Below, one piece after another: positions 52,131 to 61,759 of a stretch of DNA of 64,000 nucleotides. The DNA is taken from positions 1 through 64,000 of the forward strand of contig NZ_FNRI01000007.1 of the NCBI RefSeq assembly GCF_900107675.1. The letters are read 5' to 3'. The stretch comes from Alistipes timonensis JC136. Lineage in GTDB: Bacteria > Bacteroidota > Bacteroidia > Bacteroidales > Rikenellaceae. Under the pieces are notes generated by a model that worked only from the letters and a program-made list of their open reading frames with translations, was not told where the DNA came from and ran no database searches. Position numbers and translations under genes: made by a program. Position 1 is the first letter of the stretch; every line of letters starts with the position of its first letter.

Positions 52131-54956
52131 ATGTTCGACAAGTTTTCCGAACGCCATATCGGCGTCAGCAACGAAAAAGACCTGAAAGCCATGCTCGACG
52201 TGATCGGCGTGAAATCGACCGACGAGCTCATCGCGCAGGTCATTCCGCAGTCCATCCGTCTCAAAAAACCGCTGGCCCTGCCCGCCGAGGGGATGAGCGA
52301 ATATGAATTCGCCGCCCACATCCGCGAGCTGGCCGACCGCAACCACCCCCTGCGTTCGTTCATCGGCATGGGCTATTACCCCTCGGCCGTTCCGGCCGCC
52401 GTGGCGCGCAACGTTTTCGAAAATCCCGCGTGGTACACCTCCTACACGCCCTATCAGGCCGAAATCTCGCAGGGCCGCCTCGAGGCGCTGCTCAATTTCC
52501 AAACCGCCGTGATCTCGCTCACGGGCATGGAGATCGGCAACTGCTCGCTGCTCGACGAGGGCACCGCCGCCGCCGAAGCCATGAGCATGATGTTTTCGCT
52601 GCGGTCGCGCGAGGCCGTCAAGGAGGGCCGCAACCAGCTCTTCGTCGACCGCAACATTTTCCCGCAGACGCTCGACGTGCTGCTGACGCGCAGCGAACCG
52701 TTCGGGATCGAACTGATCGTCGACAACTACGACGAATACGAATTTACGGGCCGGGAGTTCGGCGCCATCGTACAATATCCGGCCGCCGACGGCTCGGTGC
52801 GCGACTATGCCGACTTCACCGCCGCGGCGCACGCCCGGGGCGTGCTCGTCACGGCCGCTGCCGACCTGCTGTCGCTGGCCCTGCTGAAAGCCCCCGGGGA
52901 GTGGGGCGCCGACATCGCCGTGGGTTCGGCGCAGCGCCTCGGTACGCCGATGGGCTTCGGCGGTCCCGCCGCGGGTTACATGACCACGCGCGAAGCCTAC
53001 AAACGCAACATGCCGGGCCGCATCATCGGCGTTTCGGTCGACCGCCTGGGCAACAAGGCCCTGCGCATGGCGCTGCAAATGCGCGAACAGCACATCAAAC
53101 GCGAACGCGCCACGTCGAACATCTGCACCGCCTCGGCGCTGATGGCCTCGATGACGGGCTTCTACTGCGTCTACAACGGCCCCGAGGGGCTGCGCCGCGC
53201 CGCCGAGACGGCCCATTTCGCCGCCGCGACGGTAGCCCGCGCGCTGGAGGCGATGGATTACCGCCTCACGTCGAAGGAGTTCTTCGACACGCTCGAAGTC
53301 GAAGCCGAAGCCGCCGTCGTGCAATCGCTGGCCCTCGAGCAGGGCATCAACTTCTACTACCCCTCCGAGGGTTCGGTGCGCATGTCGTTCGACGAGGTGA
53401 CCACCCCGGCGGAGATCGAGACCGTCGCGGGCATCTTCGCCGCGGCCAAAGGCAAGAAAGCCAAGGCGGTAAAGGCCGTCACCGAAAGCTGCATCCCGGC
53501 CGACCTGCGGCGGAAGTCGGGCTACCTTCAGGAGCCGGTCTTCAACGCCTACCGTTCGGAAAGCGCCCTGATGCGCTACATCAAAAAGCTGGAACTGAGG
53601 GACATCTCGCTGGCCAACTCGATGATCTCTTTAGGGTCCTGCACCATGAAGCTCAACGCCGCGGCGCTCATGCAGCCGTTGTCGCTGGCGGGCTTCCAGA
53701 ACATGCACCCCTTCGCCCCGGCGGACCAGGCCGAGGGCTACCTGCAGCTCATCGCGGAGCTGGAAAAGGACCTGGCGACGATCACCGGCTTCGCGGCCTG
53801 CTCGCTGCAACCCAACTCGGGCGCCGCAGGCGAGTACTCGGGACTGATGGTGATCCGCGCCTACCACCAGAGCCGCGGCCAGGGCTACCGCAACGTGGTG
53901 CTGATCCCGGCCTCGGCCCACGGCACCAACCCGGCGTCGGCCGCGATGGCGGGCATGAAGATCGTGACGGTGGCATGCGACGCCAACGGCAACATCGACG
54001 TGGCCGATCTCGAGGCCAAGGCCAAGGAGTACTCCTCGGAGCTGTGCGGCCTGATGGTGACTTATCCCTCGACGCACGGCGTCTTCGAAAGCCGCATCCG
54101 CGAGATCGTGGACGCCGTTCACGATGCGGGCGGACAGGTCTACATGGACGGCGCCAACATGAACGCGCAGGTGGGACTGACGAATCCCGGCTACATCGGG
54201 GCCGACGTCTGCCACCTCAACCTGCACAAGACGTTCGCCATGCCCCACGGCGGCGGCGGTCCGGGCGTCGGCCCGATCTGCGTCGCGGAGCATCTCAGGG
54301 CGTTCCTGCCCTCGCATCCCATCGTAGCCACGGGCGGCGACGAGGGCATCACGGCGGTCTCTTCGGCCCCGTGGGGTTCGGCGCTGCTCCTGCCGATCAC
54401 CTACGGATACATCAAAATGCTGGGGGCCGACGGACTGCGCAAAGCCACCGAAATGGCCATCGTCAACGCCAACTACATGTCGGCGGCGCTGGCTTCGGAA
54501 TACCGCACCTACTATTCGGGCGAGACGGGCCGCGTGGGCCACGAGATGATCCTCGACCTGACGCATTTCAAAAAGGACTACAACATCGACTGCGGAGACA
54601 TCGCCCACCGCCTGATGGATTACGGTTTCCACGCCCCGACGCTCTCGTTCCCCGTGCACGAAACGCTGATGGTCGAGCCGACCGAATCGGAGCCCAAGGA
54701 GGAGATGGACCGCTTCATCGAGGCGCTGGTGCAGATCAAACGCGAATGCGAGGCTGCCGCCGGCGAAGCGGACAACGTGGTGGCGAACGCACCCCACACG
54801 GCCCGCGAGCTGGCCGGGGAGTGGACGCACCCCTACTCGCGCGAGCAGGCGGCGTTCCCGCTCCGGTGGATCGGCGAGTCGAAATTCTTCCCCTACGTGT
54901 CGAAGATCGACAACGGCTACGGCGACCGCAACCTCTGCTGCCGCAACTGCGAATGA
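52131..54956 (+). CDS. gcvP: Glycine dehydrogenase (decarboxylating), P protein
   Basis: A 941-residue single-chain P protein of the glycine cleavage system; it decarboxylates glycine with PLP and passes the aminomethyl group to the H protein lipoyl arm. N-terminal half: RHIGVSNEKDLKAMLDVIG and FIGMGYYPSAVPAAVARNV. C-terminal half: the PLP Lys in HLNLHKTFAMPHGGGGPGVG and GSCTMKLNAAALMQPL. The gcvT and gcvH genes are not in the window. Normal length; monocistronic with terminator at 54975. Confidence 0.97.
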   Translation: MFDKFSERHIGVSNEKDLKAMLDVIGVKSTDELIAQVIPQSIRLKKPLALPAEGMSEYEFAAHIRELADRNHPLRSFIGMGYYPSAVPAAVARNVFENPAWYTSYTPYQAEISQGRLEALLNFQTAVISLTGMEIGNCSLLDEGTAAAEAMSMMFSLRSREAVKEGRNQLFVDRNIFPQTLDVLLTRSEPFGIELIVDNYDEYEFTGREFGAIVQYPAADGSVRDYADFTAAAHARGVLVTAAADLLSLALLKAPGEWGADIAVGSAQRLGTPMGFGGPAAGYMTTREAYKRNMPGRIIGVSVDRLGNKALRMALQMREQHIKRERATSNICTASALMASMTGFYCVYNGPEGLRRAAETAHFAAATVARALEAMDYRLTSKEFFDTLEVEAEAAVVQSLALEQGINFYYPSEGSVRMSFDEVTTPAEIETVAGIFAAAKGKKAKAVKAVTESCIPADLRRKSGYLQEPVFNAYRSESALMRYIKKLELRDISLANSMISLGSCTMKLNAAALMQPLSLAGFQNMHPFAPADQAEGYLQLIAELEKDLATITGFAACSLQPNSGAAGEYSGLMVIRAYHQSRGQGYRNVVLIPASAHGTNPASAAMAGMKIVTVACDANGNIDVADLEAKAKEYSSELCGLMVTYPSTHGVFESRIREIVDAVHDAGGQVYMDGANMNAQVGLTNPGYIGADVCHLNLHKTFAMPHGGGGPGVGPICVAEHLRAFLPSHPIVATGGDEGITAVSSAPWGSALLLPITYGYIKMLGADGLRKATEMAIVNANYMSAALASEYRTYYSGETGRVGHEMILDLTHFKKDYNIDCGDIAHRLMDYGFHAPTLSFPVHETLMVEPTESEPKEEMDRFIEALVQIKRECEAAAGEADNVVANAPHTARELAGEWTHPYSREQAAFPLRWIGESKFFPYVSKIDNGYGDRNLCCRNCE

Positions 54957-54974
54957 CGGCAATATCCGGCATGA

Positions 54975-55009
54975 AAAACGGCGGCGACATCGACATCGCC
55001 GCCGTTTTT
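54975..55009 (+). terminator. gcvP terminator
   Basis: AAAACGGCGGCGA, loop CATCGACA, TCGCCGCCGTTTTT. Confidence 0.88.
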
Positions 55010-55065
55010 ATTCGCTGCGGCACAATTATTTCATGCGATTATTTGGCAACTCGTCGTGAAGAACG

Positions 55066-55073
55066 TATCTTTG
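55066..55073 (+). promoter_or_regulatory. -7 box of the FKBP gene
   Basis: TATCTTTG, 170 bases upstream of the FKBP ATG, giving a long leader that includes the palindrome at 55127-55144. Confidence 0.5.
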
Positions 55074-55126
55074 CATACTTATCCCGTCGTCGTTTCAACG
55101 AAACGAAGCATGCTTTGCATCGTAAG

Positions 55127-55144
55127 CCCCTCCCGAGGGAGGGG
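55127..55144. repeat. REP-like GC-rich palindrome
   Basis: CCCCTCCC-GA-GGGAGGGG followed by TTTGGGGTGGGG. Such palindromes with a TPNPS-coding complement are common interspersed repeats in many genomes. It lies in the leader of the FKBP gene. Confidence 0.55.
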
Positions 55145-55242
55145 TTTGGGGTGGGGTCAGATATGCAAACGACGCCGCAGGCGGCGAGAACGGCGGCCAA
55201 GAGCAAGATAAGATACAACAATTTAATACACATTTAGTTAGC

Positions 55243-55785
55243 ATGAAAGTAGAACAGAACAAAATGGTCGGCGTAGACTACAAGCTCACCGTCGACGGAC
55301 AGATCGCAGACCAGTCGCGTCCGGGCCAGCCGCTCGAATTCATCGTCGGGACGGGCATGCTGCTCCCCAAATTCGAGGAGGCTCTTCTGGGCAAGGAGAT
55401 CGGCGAATCGGTCGCGTTCACCCTCGAGCCCAAGGACGGCTACGGTGAGATCATCGCCGAGGCAGTCGTCGACCTGCCGAAAGATATATTCATGGTGGAC
55501 GGCAAACTGGCCGAGGATATCCTCTTCGTCGGCAGCCAGGTCCCGATGAGCGACGCCCAGGGCAACCGCATGATGGGTATCGTCCGGGAGGTCGGCGACA
55601 CGACCGTGAAGATGGACTTCAACCACCCGATGGCGGGCAAGACGCTCAACTTCGAGGTAGACGTGGTTTCGGTGCGCGACGTGACGCCCGAGGACCTGCA
55701 GGGCGGCTGCTCGTGCGGCGAATGCGGGGACGGGTGCGGCGAAGGCTGCGGCGACCACGACGGACACTGCAACTGCCAGGCGTAA
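55243..55785 (+). CDS. FKBP-type peptidyl-prolyl isomerase (SlyD-like)
   Basis: A 180-residue protein with an FKBP domain split by an insert-in-flap domain: GTGMLLPKFEEALLGKEIGE, EPKDGYGEI, the IF domain VGSQVPMSDAQGNRMMGIV and NHPMAGKTLNFEVDVV. The tail is rich in Cys and His (GCSCGECGDGCGEGCGDHDG), as in metal-binding SlyD. It catalyses prolyl isomerisation and acts as a chaperone; nickel or zinc storage by the tail is likely. Cytoplasmic, no signal. Confidence 0.92.
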   Translation: MKVEQNKMVGVDYKLTVDGQIADQSRPGQPLEFIVGTGMLLPKFEEALLGKEIGESVAFTLEPKDGYGEIIAEAVVDLPKDIFMVDGKLAEDILFVGSQVPMSDAQGNRMMGIVREVGDTTVKMDFNHPMAGKTLNFEVDVVSVRDVTPEDLQGGCSCGECGDGCGEGCGDHDGHCNCQA

Positions 55786-55861
55786 GACGCAGGCGTAACG
55801 CCTGTTTTAGGGTGCAACCGAAAGCCGGAATGCTTTCCTGCTCCCAACTGAACAAGCACCA

Positions 55862-55911
55862 CCGATAACGAAGCCGGACCCGAGGGGCCCGGCTTCGTTA
55901 TCGGATTTTTT
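55862..55911 (+). terminator. Terminator after the FKBP gene
   Basis: CCGATAACGAAGCCGG, an 11-base loop, CCGGCTTCGTTATCGG and T6. Confidence 0.9.
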
Positions 55912-55967
55912 CGTAACTTGCGCCGTCTCCGACAGGCCGGACGACGCTAAAATCCGATCCGCGCGAC

Positions 55968-57146
55968 GTGTTTACCCTTCGTCAATACCTGCTCACCCTC
56001 TCCGACTCCCGCGGCCTGACACGCACGCTGGGCGAGGTGGAGCTATGCCTGGACGAACGGGGCCGGCCCCGTTACAGCGTCGGCAATTCGGCCGTCGTCT
56101 TCCGCATCCGCCGCAACGGGTGCATCCGTTCGCTGCGCTGCTACCTGCGCAAAATGCGCCACCTGCGGGAGATTTACGGCGACAAACTGCTGGAAAAAGA
56201 ACTTTTCCTCTACACCTCGTCGGAAACGGGCGTCTGGGTCGACGCGGTTCTGGGCGACTGGATCGAGGGCGTGACCCTGCACGAAGCGGCCGCCGAAGCG
56301 ACTCTCGCACGCGACACGGCAAAGCTCCGGAGCCTTGCGGAGTCGTTCGACGCCCTGGCCGCCGGCATGATCGCCGACGACTGCGCCCACGGCGACCTGA
56401 AACCCGCGAACATCATCGTCGGCCGGGACCGGAAACTGCATCCGATCGACTTCGACGCCACATTTCTGCCCGCCTTCGCCGGAGAGGCGAGCCCCGAACT
56501 GGGCACGGCGGCCTACCAGCATCCGGCGCGCACGGCGGCGGATTTCAACGAACGGCTCGACGACTACCCCGCAGCCCTGATCTCCACGGGCCTGCACGCA
56601 CTGGCCGAGGACCCGACGTTCTGGGACCGCTACGGCACCACCGACGGCCTGCTGTTCTCGCCCCGGAAGATTCCCGGCGACCCGGCCTACCGCGAAGCCC
56701 TCGCCCTGTTCGAACGCCGCGGCAGGGCCGTGCAATACCGTGTGGCGCAACTGCTCTGCGCCCCGTCGCTGCAACTTTTCGGACTTGCGGAGCTGCTGCG
56801 CGAAGCGGTCCGGCAGGCCGGCGAACAACAACCTGCGACCGACGAAAGCACGCCGGAACTGTTCGTCGAAAACGGCCGCTGGGGCTACCGCACGCCGCAG
56901 CGGATCGTCATTCCGCCGCTCTACGACAGCGGCTTCGACTTCACCGAAGGGCTGGCCGCCGTCCTGCTCGGCGGCACGTGGCACTACATCGACACCACGG
57001 GCCGGACCTGCCTGAGTTTCCCGGAGTGCGAAGCCGTGAAACCCTTCCGCAACGGCCGGGCGCAAGTCGTGCGCAACGGCTGCCGAATCGGAATCGACCG
57101 CGCAGGAAACGAGCGCCCCGTTGCGGAAAACGAGTTTGCTATTTAG
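55968..57146 (+). CDS. Protein kinase-like protein with WG repeats
   Basis: A 392-residue protein starting at a GTG. Residues about 1-230 form a bacterial protein kinase domain: catalytic loop HGDLKPANI at 141-149, metal-binding DFD at 161-163 and activation-segment end GTAAYQHPAR near 179-188. The N-terminal lobe is short with no clear glycine loop. Residues 300-380 hold WG-type repeats (FVENGRWGYRTPQ, VIPPLYDSGFDFTEGLAAVL). The key catalytic residues are present, so it should be active. First gene of a cluster with DUF4954, vWA and pseudokinase genes. Confidence 0.8.
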   Translation: MFTLRQYLLTLSDSRGLTRTLGEVELCLDERGRPRYSVGNSAVVFRIRRNGCIRSLRCYLRKMRHLREIYGDKLLEKELFLYTSSETGVWVDAVLGDWIEGVTLHEAAAEATLARDTAKLRSLAESFDALAAGMIADDCAHGDLKPANIIVGRDRKLHPIDFDATFLPAFAGEASPELGTAAYQHPARTAADFNERLDDYPAALISTGLHALAEDPTFWDRYGTTDGLLFSPRKIPGDPAYREALALFERRGRAVQYRVAQLLCAPSLQLFGLAELLREAVRQAGEQQPATDESTPELFVENGRWGYRTPQRIVIPPLYDSGFDFTEGLAAVLLGGTWHYIDTTGRTCLSFPECEAVKPFRNGRAQVVRNGCRIGIDRAGNERPVAENEFAI

Positions 57147-57186
57147 ACGCAAATCGCTATATTTGCATTCAAAACTCCTCAGGCTA

Positions 57187-58917
57187 ATGACATCATTCCG
57201 GAAATTGACCCCCGCGGAGGTCGCCGCACTCGAATCCCTCGGCAATTCGGCCGAAGATTGGACAAAAGTGCTGGTCGCTCCCGATTTCGAACCGTTCCAA
57301 CTGCACCAGAGCCACCTGGAAGGGTGCGTCGAAATCGCCCGGGGCGCCCGCATCATCCGTTCGCGGGTGGCCAACTACCGCATCGGCGAAGCGTCGCTCG
57401 TCGAGGGCGTCACGGCGCTCGAATGCCGCCGCCGCTCGGCCTTCGGCAACGGCACGGGCGTCGCCACGATGAACGAATGCGGCGGCCGTACGGTAAAAAT
57501 ATTCGACGCGATGTCGGCGCAGGTCGCCTACATAATGGCCGTCTACCGCCACCGGCGGAAGACCATTGCGGCGCTTGAAAAGATGGTCGACGAATATGCC
57601 GGGGAACGTTCGTCGGAGATGGGCGAAGTGGGCCGCGGGTGCCGCATCGTCGGCGCGCGCTTCATCCGCGAGGTCCGCATCGGCAACGACGTGGAGATCG
57701 ACGGCGCGTCGATCCTCGAAAACGCCACCCTCTGCGACGGAGTCCGCATCGGCGTCGATGTCAAAGCCTACGACACCATCGCCGCCGAATGCGCCGTCAT
57801 CGGCAACGGCTCGATCGTCGAACGCTGCTTCGTCGGCGAGAGCTGCCGGCTGGACAAAGGCTTCACGGCGGCCGAATCGCTCTTCTTCGCCAATTCGCAC
57901 TGCGAGAACGGCGAGGCCGCCTCGATCTTCGCAGGCCCCTACACCGTCTCGCACCACAAATCGTCGCTGCTCATCGCCGGCATGTTCTCGTTCTTCAACG
58001 CCGGGAGCGGCTCGAACCAGAGCAACCACCTTTTCAAAAGCGGCGCCGTGCACCAAGCGGTGCACCTGAGGGGCTGCAAGTTCGCCTCGAGCGCCTACAT
58101 CATGTCGCCGGCCCTCGAAGGGGCCTTCACGATGGTCATGGGGCACCACTCCTACCACCACGACACCTCGGCGTTCCCCTACTCGTACCTGATCGAGAAA
58201 GAGGGGCACTCCCACCTGATGCCGGGCGCCAACCTCACCAGCTTCGGCGCCGTGCGCGACATCGAGAAATGGCCCTCCCGCGACCGCCGCACGGTCTGCC
58301 GCGACATCATCAACTTCGAAGAGTACAACCCCTATGTCGCAGGCGCCATGCTCGAGGCCGTGAACATCCTCCACGAACTCGAAGAGCGCGACCCCGACGC
58401 CCAGGTATACACATACAACAAGGCCATCATCCGCGCCACGGCACTGCGCCGCGGACTGAAGCTCTACAACAAGGCCATCGTGGCGGCGTTGGGGGCGATG
58501 CTCGGCAAAGGCGGCTTCGACCCGCACTACGACGGCAGCGGCCGCTGGCTCGACCTGGCCGGACAGTACATCACCCGCCGCGAGGTCGCGGCGATCCTCG
58601 ACGCCGTGGACCGCGGCGAGCTCACGACGCCTGCGGCCGTGGACAACCGCTTCCGGGTCTTCGCCGTCCACTACGACGACTACGCCCACAGCTGGGCCGT
58701 GCAGGTCTACGCCTCGATGCTGGGCCACACGCCGACGGCCGGGGAGCTGGACGACGCCGTCGCCGCAGGCCGCAACGCCCACGAAGCGATGCGCCGCACC
58801 ACCGACGCCGACCGCGACCGCGACTGCTCGCTCGACATGGCCGTCAGCTACGGCCTCGACTGCGACAACGACGACGACCGGCGCGAGGACTATTACACGG
58901 TCCGCGGACTGAAATAA
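57187..58917 (+). CDS. DUF4954 protein with left-handed beta-helix
   Basis: A 576-residue protein; I use the ATG at 57187 (MTSFRKLTPAEVAALESLG) because the earlier frame overlaps the kinase gene. The middle has hexapeptide-like turns of a left-handed beta-helix (VRIGNDVEIDGASILENATL, IGVDVKAYDTIAAECAVI), followed by a conserved FANSHCENGEAASIFAGPYT and a region with GHHSYHHDTSAFPYSYLIEK. DUF4954 is common in Bacteroidota and resembles acyl- or nucleotidyltransferase helix domains; no function is known to me. It lies between the kinase and the vWA gene. Confidence 0.8.
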   Translation: MTSFRKLTPAEVAALESLGNSAEDWTKVLVAPDFEPFQLHQSHLEGCVEIARGARIIRSRVANYRIGEASLVEGVTALECRRRSAFGNGTGVATMNECGGRTVKIFDAMSAQVAYIMAVYRHRRKTIAALEKMVDEYAGERSSEMGEVGRGCRIVGARFIREVRIGNDVEIDGASILENATLCDGVRIGVDVKAYDTIAAECAVIGNGSIVERCFVGESCRLDKGFTAAESLFFANSHCENGEAASIFAGPYTVSHHKSSLLIAGMFSFFNAGSGSNQSNHLFKSGAVHQAVHLRGCKFASSAYIMSPALEGAFTMVMGHHSYHHDTSAFPYSYLIEKEGHSHLMPGANLTSFGAVRDIEKWPSRDRRTVCRDIINFEEYNPYVAGAMLEAVNILHELEERDPDAQVYTYNKAIIRATALRRGLKLYNKAIVAALGAMLGKGGFDPHYDGSGRWLDLAGQYITRREVAAILDAVDRGELTTPAAVDNRFRVFAVHYDDYAHSWAVQVYASMLGHTPTAGELDDAVAAGRNAHEAMRRTTDADRDRDCSLDMAVSYGLDCDNDDDRREDYYTVRGLK

Positions 58918-58925
58918 TTCGAACT

Positions 58926-59783
58926 ATGTACATACAGAGCATCACACGCACCCACCGCACGGCTTTCATCTTCGTCATCGACGGCTCGGGGTCGATGGCC
59001 GAGAAAATCCGCTTCCGCGGACGGCTGATGACCAAGGCCGACGCCGTGGCCACGATCACCAACGGCATGCTGTTCGAGCTGATCGAGCGGGCGCGCCGCA
59101 GCGACGGCGTCCGCGATTACTACGACATCGCCGTACTGGGCTATTCGGGCGACGACGAAGTCTACTCCCTGCTTCCGGGCGGACGGGAGGTGATCTCCGT
59201 GGCGGAACTGGCCGCCGGAGAGCCGCCGCTGAAGACCGAAATCGTGGAGTACCGGCTTCCCGACGGCAGCAACGCCCTGCGCGAAATCTCGACCCCGGCG
59301 TGGGTGGAGCCCGAGGCCGCCGGGCAGACCCCGATGTGCGAAGCGCTGCGCCGCGTGCGCGACATCGCCGCGGCGTGGTGCGCCGACCCGGCCCATGCGG
59401 AGAGTTTCCCGCCCATCGTCTTCAACATCACCGACGGCGAGGCCACCGACTGCGACAACAGCGAACTCTGCGCCGTGGCCGAGCAGATCAAAGCGCTGCG
59501 CACGGCCGACGGCAACGTGCTGCTCGTGAACATCCACATCGCCGCGGGCGACACCCCGCGGACGGTCTTCTTCCCCTCGGAGGAGGAGGCCGGCTACCCC
59601 AACCGTTACGCCGCGGTGCTCTACGACTGTTCGAGCCCCATGCCCGAGGTGTTCAACGAAGCGATCCGCGAAGCCAAGGGCCCCGGAGCCCTGCCGCCGT
59701 TCCGGGGCATGAGCTACAACGCCTCGGCCGAACAGCTTATCACGATGCTCAACATCGGTTCCATCAGCGTAAAAACCGAATGA
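58926..59783 (+). CDS. von Willebrand factor A domain protein (TerY-like)
   Basis: A 285-residue vWA protein. The MIDAS metal site is complete: FVIDGSGSM near residue 16-24, Thr in GQTPMCEAL and FNITDGEATD. No signal or membrane helix, so it is cytosolic. TerY-type vWA proteins work with kinases and phosphatases in tellurite-resistance-like modules, and here a kinase gene and a pseudokinase gene flank it. Its stop overlaps the next start by four bases. Confidence 0.85.
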   Translation: MYIQSITRTHRTAFIFVIDGSGSMAEKIRFRGRLMTKADAVATITNGMLFELIERARRSDGVRDYYDIAVLGYSGDDEVYSLLPGGREVISVAELAAGEPPLKTEIVEYRLPDGSNALREISTPAWVEPEAAGQTPMCEALRRVRDIAAAWCADPAHAESFPPIVFNITDGEATDCDNSELCAVAEQIKALRTADGNVLLVNIHIAAGDTPRTVFFPSEEEAGYPNRYAAVLYDCSSPMPEVFNEAIREAKGPGALPPFRGMSYNASAEQLITMLNIGSISVKTE

Positions 59784-60793
59784 CTATGACACCCTCCCTC
59801 CACACCTTCATACAGGCGCTCCAGACGCCCGAAATCGCCTTCGCAACGCTCACCGACGCCCGTCCCGTGACGGAAGCGGGCGGCATTCCGCAACTGACGC
59901 GCACGACGCGTTTCGCCGAAGCCGAAATCGCCTGGCGCGGCCGGCGGTGGCTGCTTTCGCTGCCGCTCTCTCCCGCGGCGCTGGCCTCCGTCGAGCGGAC
60001 GGCATCGCAGGCCGGACGCCTCAACACGGAGTGGCTCGCCGAATACCGCCTCCTGCGGGGCGAGCTCCTCTGGGTGGACGCCGAGGAACATCCGCAGACC
60101 TGCGACCTGGTGCTCCAACACCTGCCCGCGGGCCGCAGTTTCGCCGAAGCGCTGCTGACGGAACCCGCCGGACGGCTGCTCGAAGGGCTCGACGCGCTCC
60201 AGTCCGCCCTGCGGGAGCTGGGTTTCTCGCACAACAACCTCCGGGCGGACAACCTGCGCTGGATCGGCAGCCGGTTCATCCCCCTGCGCTACCACGACGC
60301 CAATTTCGGCACGCCCGACAGCGACGCCGGGGCATTCGAAACCCTGCGGCGGCAGGTCCGCGAGGCGGGCGGCCCGATGCAGGTCTCGGACGTCGCGGCC
60401 GACTACATCCCGCAGCGCCGCCTGACCGGGCACCGCTGGACCAGCCACGTATTCGAAGGGCTCGTCTGCGTCGAAGACGAAGGCGGATTCGGATTCGTGG
60501 ACACGGACAACAACCCCGTCATCGCGTCGCGCTTCACCTGGGCGGGCGACTTCCGCGAAGGACGCGCCGAGGTCGAGACGCCCGGCGGCATGGGGCTGAT
60601 CGACCGGAACGGGAACTACGTCATCCCGCCCGAATACGAGATCGTGGATTACAGTCCGACCGAAAGCATCGTCCGGGTGCGGCAAAACGGCCGCTGGGCC
60701 GAATTCGACTACCTGGGGCAACGGCTGACGGAATTCGGTACGAATAATGAAGAAACCAGCATAACCGAACCCGTCCCGGTCGCCGTGCGATAA
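59780..60793 (+). CDS. Pseudokinase-like protein with WG repeats
   Basis: A 337-residue protein (start at 59780 or 59786). The first 180 residues recall the kinase two genes upstream, but the catalytic loop reads SHNNLRADNLRWI, with Asn in place of the His-Gly-Asp, and the DFD equivalent is YHDANFG. So catalysis is doubtful. Residues 230-310 are WG repeats (FEGLVCVEDEGGFGFVDTDN, AGDFREGRAEVETPGGMGLI). ATGA overlap with the vWA gene shows coupling. It may be a scaffold for the kinase or bind the vWA protein. Confidence 0.75.
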   Translation: MTMTPSLHTFIQALQTPEIAFATLTDARPVTEAGGIPQLTRTTRFAEAEIAWRGRRWLLSLPLSPAALASVERTASQAGRLNTEWLAEYRLLRGELLWVDAEEHPQTCDLVLQHLPAGRSFAEALLTEPAGRLLEGLDALQSALRELGFSHNNLRADNLRWIGSRFIPLRYHDANFGTPDSDAGAFETLRRQVREAGGPMQVSDVAADYIPQRRLTGHRWTSHVFEGLVCVEDEGGFGFVDTDNNPVIASRFTWAGDFREGRAEVETPGGMGLIDRNGNYVIPPEYEIVDYSPTESIVRVRQNGRWAEFDYLGQRLTEFGTNNEETSITEPVPVAVR

Positions 60794-60835
60794 GGCGGAC
60801 GGCTGTTCAGAGACCATGCAAAAACAACAAGCGAT

Positions 60836-61759
60836 ATGGAAGAAACAGTAAAAGTACTGATCATCGGCAGCGGCCCCGCAGGGTACACCGCAGCCATTTA
60901 TACCTCGCGCGCCAACCTCGCCCCGGTGCTGTACGAAGGCATCGAGCCGGGCGGACAGCTCACGACGACGACCGACGTCGAGAATTTCCCGGGACATCCC
61001 GACGGCGTCACGGGCCCCGACCTGATGGCCCAGATGCGCAGGCAGGCCGAGCGCTTCGGCGCCGACATCCGCACGGGAACCATCACGCGCGTGGACCTCG
61101 CATCGCGCCCGTTCCACGTGGTCGTGGACGGCACCCGGGAGATCAAAGCCGAGACGCTCATCATTGCCACGGGAGCCTCGGCCAAATACCTCGGACTCCC
61201 CTCCGAAACCAAGTTCCGCGGCCAGGGCGTCAGCGCTTGCGCCACCTGCGACGGGTTCTTCTACCGCAAGAAGGAGGTGGCGGTTGTCGGCGGCGGCGAC
61301 ACGGCCTGCGAGGAGGCGTCGTACCTGGCGTCGTTATGCAAGCGCGTCTACATGATTGTCAGAAAGCCCCACCTGCGCGCTTCGAAAGCGATGCAGCAGC
61401 GGGTGTTCAACACCCCCAACATCGAGGTACTGTTCGAGCACAACACCGCCGAGGTGCTGGGCGACGAATCGGGCGTCACAGGGGCCCTGCTGCGCCGGAA
61501 CGACGGCACGGAGGTAAAGATCGACATCGCGGGATTCTTCCTGGCGATCGGCCACCACCCCAACACGGAGCTTTTCAGCGACCAGCTGGCGCTCGATGCC
61601 GAAGGATATATCAAAGTCGAACCGGGCACGTCGAAAACCAGCGTCGAGGGAGTCTTCGCCGCCGGCGACGTCCGCGATCCCCACTACCGCCAGGCCATCA
61701 CGGCGGCAGCGTCGGGATGTATCGCAGCCCTGGATTGCGAACGGTTTCTGCTGAGGTGA
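60836..61759 (+). CDS. trxB: Thioredoxin reductase
   Basis: A 307-residue FAD/NADPH flavoprotein. FAD site IIGSGPAGYTAAIY, redox pair CATC (with ACATCDGFFYRKK), NADPH site VAVVGGGDTACEEA and C-terminal FAD motif GVFAAGDVRDPHYRQAI. Reduces thioredoxin. Overlaps rnz by four bases (GTGA). Confidence 0.96.
   Translation: MEETVKVLIIGSGPAGYTAAIYTSRANLAPVLYEGIEPGGQLTTTTDVENFPGHPDGVTGPDLMAQMRRQAERFGADIRTGTITRVDLASRPFHVVVDGTREIKAETLIIATGASAKYLGLPSETKFRGQGVSACATCDGFFYRKKEVAVVGGGDTACEEASYLASLCKRVYMIVRKPHLRASKAMQQRVFNTPNIEVLFEHNTAEVLGDESGVTGALLRRNDGTEVKIDIAGFFLAIGHHPNTELFSDQLALDAEGYIKVEPGTSKTSVEGVFAAGDVRDPHYRQAITAAASGCIAALDCERFLLR

Noticed and set aside
52430..55237. A 935-codon ORF overlapping gcvP in another frame
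   Set aside because: Arg/Gly-rich product without domains; the gcvP frame is fully explained by homology.
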